The notes under the pieces are model-generated. The model worked only from the letters and a program-made list of their open reading frames with translations. It did no database searches and was not told the DNA's origin. The translations under genes and the position numbers were made by a program. A stretch of DNA of 16,848 bases. Source: CAYMGM01 sp964390005. GTDB taxonomy: Bacteria > Pseudomonadota > Alphaproteobacteria > UBA9219. Numbering within the stretch: the first letter of the stretch is position 1; every line of letters starts with the position of its first letter. This document shows, in pieces, positions 1 through 6,157 of the stretch. The stretch covers positions 1-16,848 of the forward strand of contig CAYMGM010000025.1 in NCBI GenBank assembly GCA_964390005.1, written 5' to 3'.

Positions 1-258
1 GCCGTCTTTTCCTTTTGTGTCATCCCCGCGGAGGCGGGGATCCAGAGGACTTGGCCGCCGGAGAAGACACTTCCTTTTTTATCCCCGTCCATGCAAGCCG
101 AGAGGCCCCCTGGATCCCCGCCTCCGCGGGGATGACGAATGAGGAGGCGGGGCGATGACGCCAGATGTCAATGTCAGGTGCATAGGTCTGCCGTTCTAGG
201 TGGCATACCCCTCTACAGACGTGTTCTCCCCCCAAGATTGGCCGCGGGCCCAGCCCGC
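1..258. repeat. Tandem repeat unit, copy 1 (may begin before the window)
   Basis: This unit recurs at 328-584 with an offset of 326-327 bases. The copies share their opening bases (GCCGTCTTTTCCTTTTG), a REP-like inverted pair, the block GTTCTAGGTGGCATACCCC and the block GTGTTCTCCCCCCAA, and both end in a hairpin. In this copy the hairpin is at 244-258, with arms GCGGGC and GCCCGC around CCA. The parts between are diverged, so the duplication is not very recent. Long open frames here come from the palindromes and are not genes. Whether the unit is transcribed is unknown. Confidence 0.85.
19..136. repeat. REP/BIME-like inverted pair, copy 1
   Basis: Two 27-base arms (19-45 and 110-136) are perfect reverse complements of each other, separated by 64 bases. 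Each arm contains its own imperfect palindrome built on ATCCCCGC and GCGGGGAT, so it can form a hairpin. Sequences of this type are widespread in proteobacterial genomes and translate to the false peptide VIPAEAGIQ. The paired arrangement fits a BIME or a small non-autonomous element. No transposase lies nearby. Confidence 0.85.
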
Positions 259-345
259 CGTCGGCGTAGCGCTGAAGCTGTCTGTTTGGTCTCATCGGCT
301 TCATGGGGGGATGCTGTTTTATTCTGTGCCGTCTTTTCCTTTTGT

Positions 346-461
346 GTCATCCCCGCGGAGGCGGGGATCCAGAGGACTTGGCCGCTGGAAAAGGCGCTTC
401 TTTTTCTATCCCCCCGTGCAAACCGAGAGGCCCCCTGGATCCCCGCCTTCGCGGGGATGAC
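346..461. repeat. REP/BIME-like inverted pair, copy 2
   Basis: The left arm (346-372) is identical to the left arm of copy 1. The right arm (435-461) differs from a perfect complement by one base (CCTTCGC in place of CCTCCGC). The spacer is similar to that of copy 1 but diverged. Confidence 0.85.
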
Positions 462-569
462 GAATGAGAGGAGGGGGGCGACGACGCCAAATGTCGATGT
501 CGGGTGCGGGGGCCTGCCGTTCTAGGTGGCATACCCCAATACAGAAGTGTTCTCCCCCCAAAACCGGTC

Positions 570-584
570 GCGGCGCCACGCCGC
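570..584 (-). terminator. Hairpin after sspB, possible weak terminator
   Basis: Immediately after the sspB stop codon the minus strand can fold a 6-bp GC stem with a 3-base loop. About six bases later there is only a TTTT, so it is a poor intrinsic terminator. It is also the terminal hairpin of the repeat unit, so its main role may be different. Confidence 0.35.
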
Positions 585-1064
585 CTAGTCTTGTTTTTTG
601 CGGAATTTGTCGAGGCTGATGACTTCGCCGCGTTTGCTGGCGTCTTCGGCTGCCTTTTCAGCATCCGTCTTGTCATCGGATTCGTTGTCGCTGATCTCAA
701 TCGCTTCGGACAGGGGCTGAAACTGTAAGGCAAAATTGACAGATGGATCCGCAAAAGTCGTGATGGCCGCAAACGGGATCGACAGCTTTTCACGGATATT
801 GTTAAAGCTCAACATCACGTTAAAGCCTGTTTCGGTAACCGTTAAGCCGTAAAACTGATATTGCAAAACGATCGTCATTTCGTCTGGGTATTGCTCGGTC
901 AAATAGGGCGGCAGCTCAACGCCCGGAAAATGAGTTTGAAACGAAATATAAAAATGATGCTCGCCCGGCAGGCCGCCATCGGCCACCTTTTTCATCGCGC
1001 GGTGAACGACTTCACGCAGGGCTTCTTCAACCAAAATATCGTAACGCAGTAAATCTTCAGACAT
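585..1064 (-). CDS. sspB: SspB-like ClpXP adaptor for ssrA-tagged proteins
   Basis: This 159-residue protein matches the alphaproteobacterial SspB family from memory. SspB tethers ssrA-tagged, incompletely made proteins to the ClpXP protease in the cytoplasm. Visible family features are the segment GLPGEHHFYISF (about 31-42), the stretch YPDEMTIVLQYQF (about 59-71), and the core LSFNNIREKLSIPFAAITTF. After these comes an acidic, low-complexity linker (about 122-142). The last residues, GEVISLDKFRKK, look like the short C-terminal ClpX-docking peptide. The frame stays open upstream to 1187, but that extension is proline-rich and runs into tmRNA sequence. The ATG at 1062-1064 starts the conserved part, although no strong ribosome-binding site is visible. 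ssrA lies about 115 bases upstream on the same strand, so read-through transcription is possible. Confidence 0.93.
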   Translation of the reverse strand: MSEDLLRYDILVEEALREVVHRAMKKVADGGLPGEHHFYISFQTHFPGVELPPYLTEQYPDEMTIVLQYQFYGLTVTETGFNVMLSFNNIREKLSIPFAAITTFADPSVNFALQFQPLSEAIEISDNESDDKTDAEKAAEDASKRGEVISLDKFRKKQD

Positions 1065-1178
1065 GCTTAGAGACTCGCCATAAGATGAAAACACCTGTGC
1101 GCCCACGTTACACGATGCAGGCGATGATGCAAAGAGAAAGGGAACCCCAATGGATAAAGGAGGGGGGGGGGATAAAGT

Positions 1179-1500
1179 GGGGGGCATTCTGTTGCCCGGG
1201 GCCCCCCGAACCGCGTCAATTGCAAGCTACCTTAGCTTCGCGAAGCGAAGATTAGGCGGCGACCGCAAAAGAACGAGCGTCAACATTGTCGTTGGCACTT
1301 GTAAAAATGACCCGATAACGGCGGTATCATGCCGGGCAAAAACCATGTCTTTACTACGCGCGTCGATCCTGTTTCGCCCCCATCACAAACGTCCGCTTTC
1401 AATGAACGGGCGCTTATGGTGGAGGCGCCGGGTACCGCCCCCGGGTCCGCAGCGTCTATGCCACAAGGCGTTTATCGCCATAGTTGGGCTAGCCAACGCT
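1179..1500 (-). ncRNA. ssrA: Two-piece (permuted) tmRNA gene
   Basis: tmRNA rescues stalled ribosomes and adds a degradation tag. In alphaproteobacteria the gene is permuted: the acceptor piece comes first and the coding piece second. Here the acceptor piece (about 1500-1417) ends in CGCCTCC-ACCA. It carries a 5-bp T-arm stem, CCGGG and CCCGG, around the loop GGCGGTA, which differs from the usual TTCRANY. A 35-base spacer (1382-1416) follows and is presumably removed. The coding piece begins at 1381 with GGGGGCG, which pairs with CGCCTCC as the acceptor stem with one G-U pair. It continues with GAAACAGGATCGACG, close to the conserved tmRNA 5' end. The tag frame is at 1252-1296, followed by a CTTCGC hairpin. 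A 7-bp stem (1201-1207 with 1179-1185) marks the likely 3' end. The outer ends are estimates. Confidence 0.95.
1252..1296 (-). other. tmRNA tag reading frame
   Basis: From the resume codon GCC at 1294-1296 the frame reads ANDNVDARSFAVAA and stops at TAA (1252-1254). Including the alanine carried by tmRNA itself, the tag would be 15 residues. The AANDN start and AVAA end match the alphaproteobacterial pattern (Caulobacter: AANDNFAEEFAVAA). The middle, VDARSF, differs. Confidence 0.92.
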
Positions 1501-1503
1501 GTT

Positions 1504-1509
1504 ATTATA
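1504..1509 (-). promoter_or_regulatory. -10 box of ssrA
   Basis: The minus strand has a perfect TATAAT, and transcription would begin near 1497, at the expected start of the acceptor piece. The -35 region falls in the T-rich tail of the upstream terminator and has no good TTGACA match. Confidence 0.6.
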
Positions 1510-1526
1510 CGGGAAGAATGGGGCGG

Positions 1527-1600
1527 AAAAAAGGGCATTCGGCATTTGGCATGCAGCATACGGGGGAAAAAGCTCCCCTGAAAGCCGAATGCCGGATGCC
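1527..1600 (-). terminator. Intrinsic terminator after the M16 peptidase gene
   Basis: Downstream of the stop codon the minus strand has GGCATTCGGC (1593-1584) and its exact complement GCCGAATGCC (1543-1534), followed directly by CTTTTTT (1533-1527). A smaller GGGG/CCCC hairpin sits inside the 40-base loop. A competing 13-base pairing (1600-1588 with 1546-1534) has one mismatch. The T tract adjoins the ssrA promoter, so the element separates the two units. Confidence 0.75.
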
Positions 1601-2860
1601 TTACCCCTTCAAACGGTCTGCAAAAGAATCATAGCTTTCAAGGCCGTGCGAAGGGCCGAGCGCCGCTAAAACGGGCTTGGCCGAGAAGATCTTGCCCGCG
1701 ATGCGTTGCACGCTTTCAACCGAGACAGCTTCGATCCGGCGCAGCGTATAGGCCATCGAAACAGGCTCACCAAACGACAGCATCTGCGAGCCTAAGACTT
1801 CGGCGCGGCGCATGACGCTTTCTTGGCCCATCAACAGCTCGGCCTTGATTTGGGCTTTGGCGCGGCGCAGTTCAATCGGCGTGATGTGACGGCAAACGTC
1901 TTTCAGCTCGCGGCCAATGACAGGCATCAACTCGGCTGCGCGGGCCGGGTCTGTGCCTGCATAAATGTTGAACAGCCCGACGTCCTGAAACGGCATGTGA
2001 TAGGCGCTGATGTTATAGACAAGGCCGCGCTTTTCGCGAACTTTTTGGAAAAGACGCGATGACGAACTGCCGCCCAAGATGACACCCAAAACATTGGCCG
2101 CCGTCAGGTTACGTGCCCAAACGCCGGGGCCGGGGAAGGCCAGCATCAAGTGAAGCTGTTCGCTGTCTTTATCGACGCGCAGATCGCCGGGTTTGATCGC
2201 GGCTTTGCGCAGCTTGGGCGTCTCGCCACCCGGCATGCGGCCAAAATGGCGCTTGGCTAGGGCCACGATTTCTTCGTGAACGAGTTTACCCGTGGCGACC
2301 ACCACCATATTGCCCGCTTGGTAATGGCGTTTGACATAGGCGGCTAATTCGTCGCGCGGCATGCGGGCGACCACATCTTCCGATCCCAGGATCGAACGGC
2401 CAATTTTCTGGCGCGGAAAGGCCGCTTTGTGCATCAAATCGTAAACGTGGTCTTCCGGCGTGTCGCGGTCGCGGCCAATTTCCTGAATCACGACTTGCTT
2501 TTCGCGGTCAAGTTCCTTGGGCGGGAAGGTCGATCGCTGCATCATATCGGCGATGATATCGGCGGCCAGCGCCGCATCTTCGGGAAGAACGCGGGCGTAA
2601 TAAGCCGTTTCTTCGCGCGTGGTGTGCGCGTTCATCGCGCCGCCCTTGTTTTCAATCGCGGCGGACAAAGCGTAAGCCGAGCGGCGCTTGGTGCCTTTGA
2701 ACATCATATGCTCGGCCATGTGCGCCAAACCGTTGGCTTCCCACGGCTCGTGCCGCGCGCCGGTGCCGACCCAAGCGCCCAGGGTTACGCTTTCGGCGTC
2801 GTCCATGCGATCTGTCACAACGCGCAGGCCATTGGGTAGTGTTGTAATTTGAATGCTCAT
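1601..2860 (-). CDS. M16 family zinc metallopeptidase (processing-peptidase-like)
   Basis: This 419-residue protein belongs to the pitrilysin/M16 family, single-unit processing-peptidase type. The inverted zinc motif HxxEH is present as H47-M-A-E50-H51, followed by MMFKGT. E127 in VVIQEIGRD, 76 residues after H51, fits the third zinc ligand. The C-terminal half has the family segment SSRLFQKVREKRGLVYNISA, which in this group helps bind substrate. There is no signal peptide, so the cytoplasm is likely. An upstream TTG at 2881 is in frame, but the ATG at 2858-2860 has a good AAGGGA site and starts at the family's usual N-terminus. thrC lies 137 bases upstream on the same strand, an arrangement I recall from other alphaproteobacteria. 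The natural substrate cannot be read from the sequence. Confidence 0.93.
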   Translation of the reverse strand: MSIQITTLPNGLRVVTDRMDDAESVTLGAWVGTGARHEPWEANGLAHMAEHMMFKGTKRRSAYALSAAIENKGGAMNAHTTREETAYYARVLPEDAALAADIIADMMQRSTFPPKELDREKQVVIQEIGRDRDTPEDHVYDLMHKAAFPRQKIGRSILGSEDVVARMPRDELAAYVKRHYQAGNMVVVATGKLVHEEIVALAKRHFGRMPGGETPKLRKAAIKPGDLRVDKDSEQLHLMLAFPGPGVWARNLTAANVLGVILGGSSSSRLFQKVREKRGLVYNISAYHMPFQDVGLFNIYAGTDPARAAELMPVIGRELKDVCRHITPIELRRAKAQIKAELLMGQESVMRRAEVLGSQMLSFGEPVSMAYTLRRIEAVSVESVQRIAGKIFSAKPVLAALGPSHGLESYDSFADRLKG

Positions 2861-2997
2861 TCTTTTCCCTTGCGTCCACATTTTGGAAAATAGCTGCTAT
2901 GCCCCAAAGCCTGCATTGTTGTCGCAGGGGGAAAAGTCTTTGGTGCCTTTTGCGCTTTATCGTTTTTGTTTTTGCGCGGCAGCTTTTCCGTTGGGGG

Positions 2998-4404
2998 TCA
3001 GGCGCGTTTTTTCACGTTCGCCAAAAGGAAGGCTCTTACGGCCTCAACCTCTGGCTCTAGTATGGTCGTTCTTTCGGGCTGACGCAAGATCTCTTGCAGA
3101 AAAAAGGGGATGTCAGGGGTAAGGTTAATAGCTTTTTCAATGACTTGAGGGAATTTGGCCGGGGCCGCGCAAGCCAATGATATTGTGGGATCCTTCAGGC
3201 TGTTAACCAGTTTTTTGCAAGCCCAAACGCCGATGGCGCTGTGCGGATCAAGGACCATGCCGTCTTTTTCATAGGTCGTGCGAATGCTTTCAAGCGTTTC
3301 GGCGTCTGAAACGGCGCAAGATTCAAATATTTCAGAGGCTTGCTTGAGTTTTTCGGTGGGTAAGGTAAACGCGTCGGTCTTTTTCAGGCTCTCCATCAAG
3401 ATGCGCAGTTGACCCGCGTCGGTGTCGCAAAGGTCGAACAAAAAGCGCTCAAAATTGCTGCTGATTTGAATATCCATGCTGGGCGACAGCGTCGGCACGA
3501 CAGCGCCGACCTTCATGGTACCTGTCTGGAAAAAGCGCGGCAGGATGTCGTTGCTGTTGCTGGCGACGACCAGCTTGCCAATGGGAAGGCCGCATTTTTT
3601 GGCGGCATAGGCGGCATAGATATTGCCGAAATTGCCGGTGGGGACGACAAAGTTCACCGGAACGTCGGGCGCGCCAACTTGCACGGCAGCATAAAAATAA
3701 TAAACGATCTGCGCCAAAACGCGCGCCCAGTTGATCGAATTGATGGCCGCCAATTGGAAGGTTTGACGCGCGTCTGGATCGTTGAAAAGCGCTTTGACGA
3801 TCGCTTGGCCGTCATCAAAGCTGCCTTTGATGGCGATGGCGTGAATGTTGGCGTCGGCGACGCAGGTCATTTGCTTGCGCTGAATGTCGCTGGGGCGCCC
3901 ATGCGGGTACAGGATAAAGGTCTCGATATTTTTGCGGCCCGCCAGCGCCATGATGGCCGCCGATCCCGTATCGCCCGATGTCGCGCCAAGGACAGTCATC
4001 GACCGGCCCGAGCGTTCTAGAAAATGCTCGAACAAATGCCCCAGAAGCTGAAGCGCGACGTCTTTAAAGGCCAAGGTCGGGCCATGAAAAAGCTCAAGAA
4101 CCCAGCGGTTTTCGCCCAGCGGTTTAAGGGGCGTGACGGCAGGATCGCGAAAAGCGCTGTAAGCCTTGGCCAGCAATTCTTTTAAAACATCGTCGGTCAG
4201 GGCGCCTTCGACAAAGGGGCGGATCATGCGAAAAGCAACTTCGGTATAGGGCAGACCTTTCAACGCGCGGATCTCGTCAGCGGAGAAATGAGGCCAAGCG
4301 ACGGGGATAAAAAGCCCGCCATCCGGGGCCAGGCCCGTCATGGTGACGCCTTCAAAATCCATCTGAGGTGAAAGACCGCGGGTGCTTTGGTAAAGAAAGG
4401 ACAT
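2998..4404 (-). CDS. thrC: Threonine synthase
   Basis: Threonine synthase converts O-phosphohomoserine to threonine using pyridoxal phosphate, the last step of threonine biosynthesis. This 468-residue protein has the family's N-terminus (YQSTRG, then TGLAPDGGLFIP). The cofactor lysine is in LAFKDVALQLLGH (K114), and the phosphate-binding loop is GATSGDTG (140-147). The length fits the long proteobacterial form. The frame extends to a TTG at 4428, but the ATG at 4402-4404 starts the conserved MSFLYQSTRG; its ribosome-binding site is weak. The M16 peptidase gene follows on the same strand, and I see no clear terminator in the 137 bases between them. Confidence 0.97.
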   Translation of the reverse strand: MSFLYQSTRGLSPQMDFEGVTMTGLAPDGGLFIPVAWPHFSADEIRALKGLPYTEVAFRMIRPFVEGALTDDVLKELLAKAYSAFRDPAVTPLKPLGENRWVLELFHGPTLAFKDVALQLLGHLFEHFLERSGRSMTVLGATSGDTGSAAIMALAGRKNIETFILYPHGRPSDIQRKQMTCVADANIHAIAIKGSFDDGQAIVKALFNDPDARQTFQLAAINSINWARVLAQIVYYFYAAVQVGAPDVPVNFVVPTGNFGNIYAAYAAKKCGLPIGKLVVASNSNDILPRFFQTGTMKVGAVVPTLSPSMDIQISSNFERFLFDLCDTDAGQLRILMESLKKTDAFTLPTEKLKQASEIFESCAVSDAETLESIRTTYEKDGMVLDPHSAIGVWACKKLVNSLKDPTISLACAAPAKFPQVIEKAINLTPDIPFFLQEILRQPERTTILEPEVEAVRAFLLANVKKRA

Positions 4405-4474
4405 GGAAAGGCTCGCCGAAAAAATCAAAGAGAAGCTATCTTAACCGAAGCTTTTCAAAAGCGAAAGATACCTA

Positions 4475-4627
4475 TCAGTTCAAGGCAAATGGCCGCGGCG
4501 GGGCGACGTCTGTATAACCGCCCCCAACGTAAGCCAGCGCATAACCTTGATCGGTCGCTTTTGGGTACAAGTCATAGGCTTTGGAAGCGTTGGGCCGTCC
4601 GTCGCGTTTAATGAAATTTGTTTTCAA
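4475..4627 (-). CDS. Short coding-like frame after the Sel1 gene (own gene or frameshifted tail)
   Basis: Starting from a TTG at 4625-4627, this frame encodes 50 residues, including NASKAYDLYPKATDQGYALA and then YVGGGYTDVAPPRPFALN. It overlaps the end of the Sel1-like gene by 20 bases in the +1 frame. Its codons look like coding DNA: G is favoured at the first position and the residues are varied. No ATG or ribosome-binding site supports a separate start. It may be a small gene, or the former C-terminus of the Sel1 protein cut off by a one-base change near GAAAACAAATTTC. I do not recognise the sequence. Confidence 0.4.
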   Translation of the reverse strand: MKTNFIKRDGRPNASKAYDLYPKATDQGYALAYVGGGYTDVAPPRPFALN

Positions 4628-5321
4628 GATAGCGCAAGGCCGCGTGTTCAAAAGGCGAAGGCTTTTGGCCTCTGTGCGGCGCAGAAGTGGGGTCCGCGTT
4701 GATTTCCGTCTCTAGCGCTTCGCGCATGAGTGAGACCTCGGCCGATAGAGGCGGAAGAAGTTTATCTTTATTTTTCTCGGCTGTGACGAGCCATTCAAAC
4801 GCCGCATCCTTGTCAGGCGGTGTGCCTTCGCCGCGATAGAGCATGATCGCCAGATTCATTTGCGCTTCGACAAAACCAGCGTTAGCGGCATCTGCGCGAA
4901 GGGCAAAGGCTTGTTTTGCATCGGCGGCGGTTCTGAGGCCATTGTTTAAAAGGCCTTCTTCATACAGCCAAGCCCACGTATCCATGGCGCGGAAAGGCGT
5001 TTGAAAACCGTCGTCCTCTTGGCAAGCGGCCATACCGAAATATTTGGCCGCTTTTTCAAAAGCCATAAAGGCAGCGGAATCGCCTAGGGCGAGCAGGTGC
5101 TGCCCATATTTGGTGAGAAGGAGGCCAGCGCCAAAGCCGGCACGCGGAAAATGGTGCGACGGTTCGGCAAACGGCATGAGGTGGCTCATGGCCGCAACAA
5201 GCAGCTCTTGCGTTAAGGCGGCGGGGCCCGTGTGAAAGCTTTCTAATGCCTTTACGGCCAGGCATGATCCCGTTCGAAAAGAATCGAGAGCGTCATTCGC
5301 CATGATGGGTTTATTTGTCAT
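4608..5321 (-). CDS. Sel1-like repeat protein, third of three paralogues
   Basis: A 237-residue helical protein with Sel1-like repeats. Sel1 repeats are TPR-like helix pairs that usually mediate protein contacts. Visible repeat signatures are AWLYEEGLL (117-125) and AGFVEAQMNLAIMLYRGEG (148-166), followed by AAFEWLVTAEKN. No signal peptide or membrane segment is seen, so it is probably cytoplasmic. The ATG overlaps the TGA of the upstream gene as ATGA (5318-5321), which fixes the start and suggests translational coupling. The 5318-6043 and 6158-6994 products have the same layout. Its end is odd: a coding-like frame continues past the stop codon in another register. The function is unknown. 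Confidence 0.85.
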   Translation of the reverse strand: MTNKPIMANDALDSFRTGSCLAVKALESFHTGPAALTQELLVAAMSHLMPFAEPSHHFPRAGFGAGLLLTKYGQHLLALGDSAAFMAFEKAAKYFGMAACQEDDGFQTPFRAMDTWAWLYEEGLLNNGLRTAADAKQAFALRADAANAGFVEAQMNLAIMLYRGEGTPPDKDAAFEWLVTAEKNKDKLLPPLSAEVSLMREALETEINADPTSAPHRGQKPSPFEHAALRYLENKFH

Positions 5322-6043
5322 TGGGGCGTTCCTGTCACAAGGTTATAGACGCCAAAGCGTGCTTCTTGCAGCGCTTGCATTCTGTCGCGCGGGTCTTGAA
5401 GCGGTGAGGTCTTTAAAAAGAAAGCCTCTAATTTTTCTTTTCCTTCTTCGACGCCTGCGCGTTGTACGTCATCAAGCTGATCACGGTTTTCGTGCGCGGC
5501 ATTGATCCACGTGACGGCTTGCGTGATCGATGACGATGTTAATCGGCCTTCAAAAAAAGCGAAGGCAAGGAACATTTGCGCTTGCGCCAATCCATCGTGC
5601 GCGGCTGCCAGAAGATAATCAAAAGCTTTTGTTTTATTCGGCCTGCGTGCAGAGCCGATCAAGCCTGCCTCATAAAGTTGGCTAAGCCCGAGTTTGGCGC
5701 GTGCGGGGGCAAAACGATTGTCGCGCCGGGCGATCATCATCGCCGCCTTACGGAAATAATCGGCAGCGCGGTCGAAAAAGTGATAACTGGCTTCGGGCGG
5801 ATAGGCCCCTTTTTCCCAATAGGCAGCGCCGATACGTTCATGCAGCGCGCCGAGGTTGAGCGCAATTTCAGGCTTGTCAAAGGACAAAACGCAATACGGC
5901 GCAAGGGTTGTGCAGAGCGCATCAAGCTGCAGTTGAAGATTAGGCGATCCGACAAGATCGTCGGCATGCAAAACCATATCATGCGCAATCAAAAAGCTAC
6001 TTTTGATCTTTTGCTTGTCGTCTTCTGTCAGAGGCTGAGTCAT
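5318..6043 (-). CDS. Sel1-like repeat protein, second of three paralogues
   Basis: A 241-residue, mostly helical protein. The repeat-like part has FRKAAMMIARRD (97-108), then LGLSQLYEAGLIG (118-130), then KAFDYLLAAAHDGLAQAQMF (139-158), ending in LAFAFFEG. The order and spacing match the next gene's product, so the two look like products of tandem duplication. No signal peptide or membrane span is visible. The gene ends in an ATGA overlap with the next gene and begins 15 bases after the 28-codon ORF. That packing implies one transcript. It is probably a cytoplasmic scaffold or binding protein, but this is inferred only from the repeat type. Confidence 0.85.
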   Translation of the reverse strand: MTQPLTEDDKQKIKSSFLIAHDMVLHADDLVGSPNLQLQLDALCTTLAPYCVLSFDKPEIALNLGALHERIGAAYWEKGAYPPEASYHFFDRAADYFRKAAMMIARRDNRFAPARAKLGLSQLYEAGLIGSARRPNKTKAFDYLLAAAHDGLAQAQMFLAFAFFEGRLTSSSITQAVTWINAAHENRDQLDDVQRAGVEEGKEKLEAFFLKTSPLQDPRDRMQALQEARFGVYNLVTGTPQ

Positions 6044-6058
6044 GTTTTCTATATGTTA

Positions 6059-6145
6059 TCAGTGCAGGGAATTAAATGCGGCAAAAGCGATCGTCTCTTT
6101 AATTTCATCACGCCCTTTTTGAATATCTTTATCGCTTTCGGTCAT
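6059..6145 (-). CDS. 28-residue ORF inside the Sel1 cluster
   Basis: An ATG at 6143-6145 opens a frame reading MTESDKDIQKGRDEIKETIA and then FAAFNSLH. It begins 12 bases after the stop of the upstream Sel1-like gene and ends 15 bases before the next. This placement fits a real small gene in an operon. The peptide is charged and probably helical, with no signal sequence. No clear ribosome-binding site precedes it, so coupling to the upstream gene would be needed. It could also be the remnant of a longer Sel1-type N-terminus. Confidence 0.45.
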   Translation of the reverse strand: MTESDKDIQKGRDEIKETIAFAAFNSLH

Positions 6146-6157
6146 CGGATGCGGCTT

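Larger units (their letters stand above)
328..584. repeat. Tandem repeat unit, copy 2
   Basis: This is the second copy of the 1-258 unit. Its final hairpin (570-584) has arms GCGGCG and CGCCGC around CCA. Compared with copy 1, the two innermost base pairs are exchanged on both sides, so pairing is preserved. The unit ends directly at the stop codon of sspB (585-587). The 69 bases between the two copies (259-327) hold nothing recognisable. Confidence 0.85.

Noticed and set aside
20..525. Several open frames in both directions containing VIPAEAGIQ-type peptides
   Set aside because: They are translations of the REP-like palindromes in the two repeat units, have no ribosome-binding sites, and repeat the same false peptide.
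1..584. A CRISPR array in the repeat region
   Set aside because: There are only two long repeat units with related spacers and no short regular repeats or cas genes.
1065..1187. N-terminal extension of SspB by 41 residues
   Set aside because: The extension is proline-rich, lies in and next to tmRNA sequence, and does not resemble the family; conserved residues begin at the ATG at 1064.
1150..1634. Plus-strand frames of 101 and 143 residues
   Set aside because: They cover the tmRNA gene and the terminator on the other strand; the features there are RNA features, not protein.
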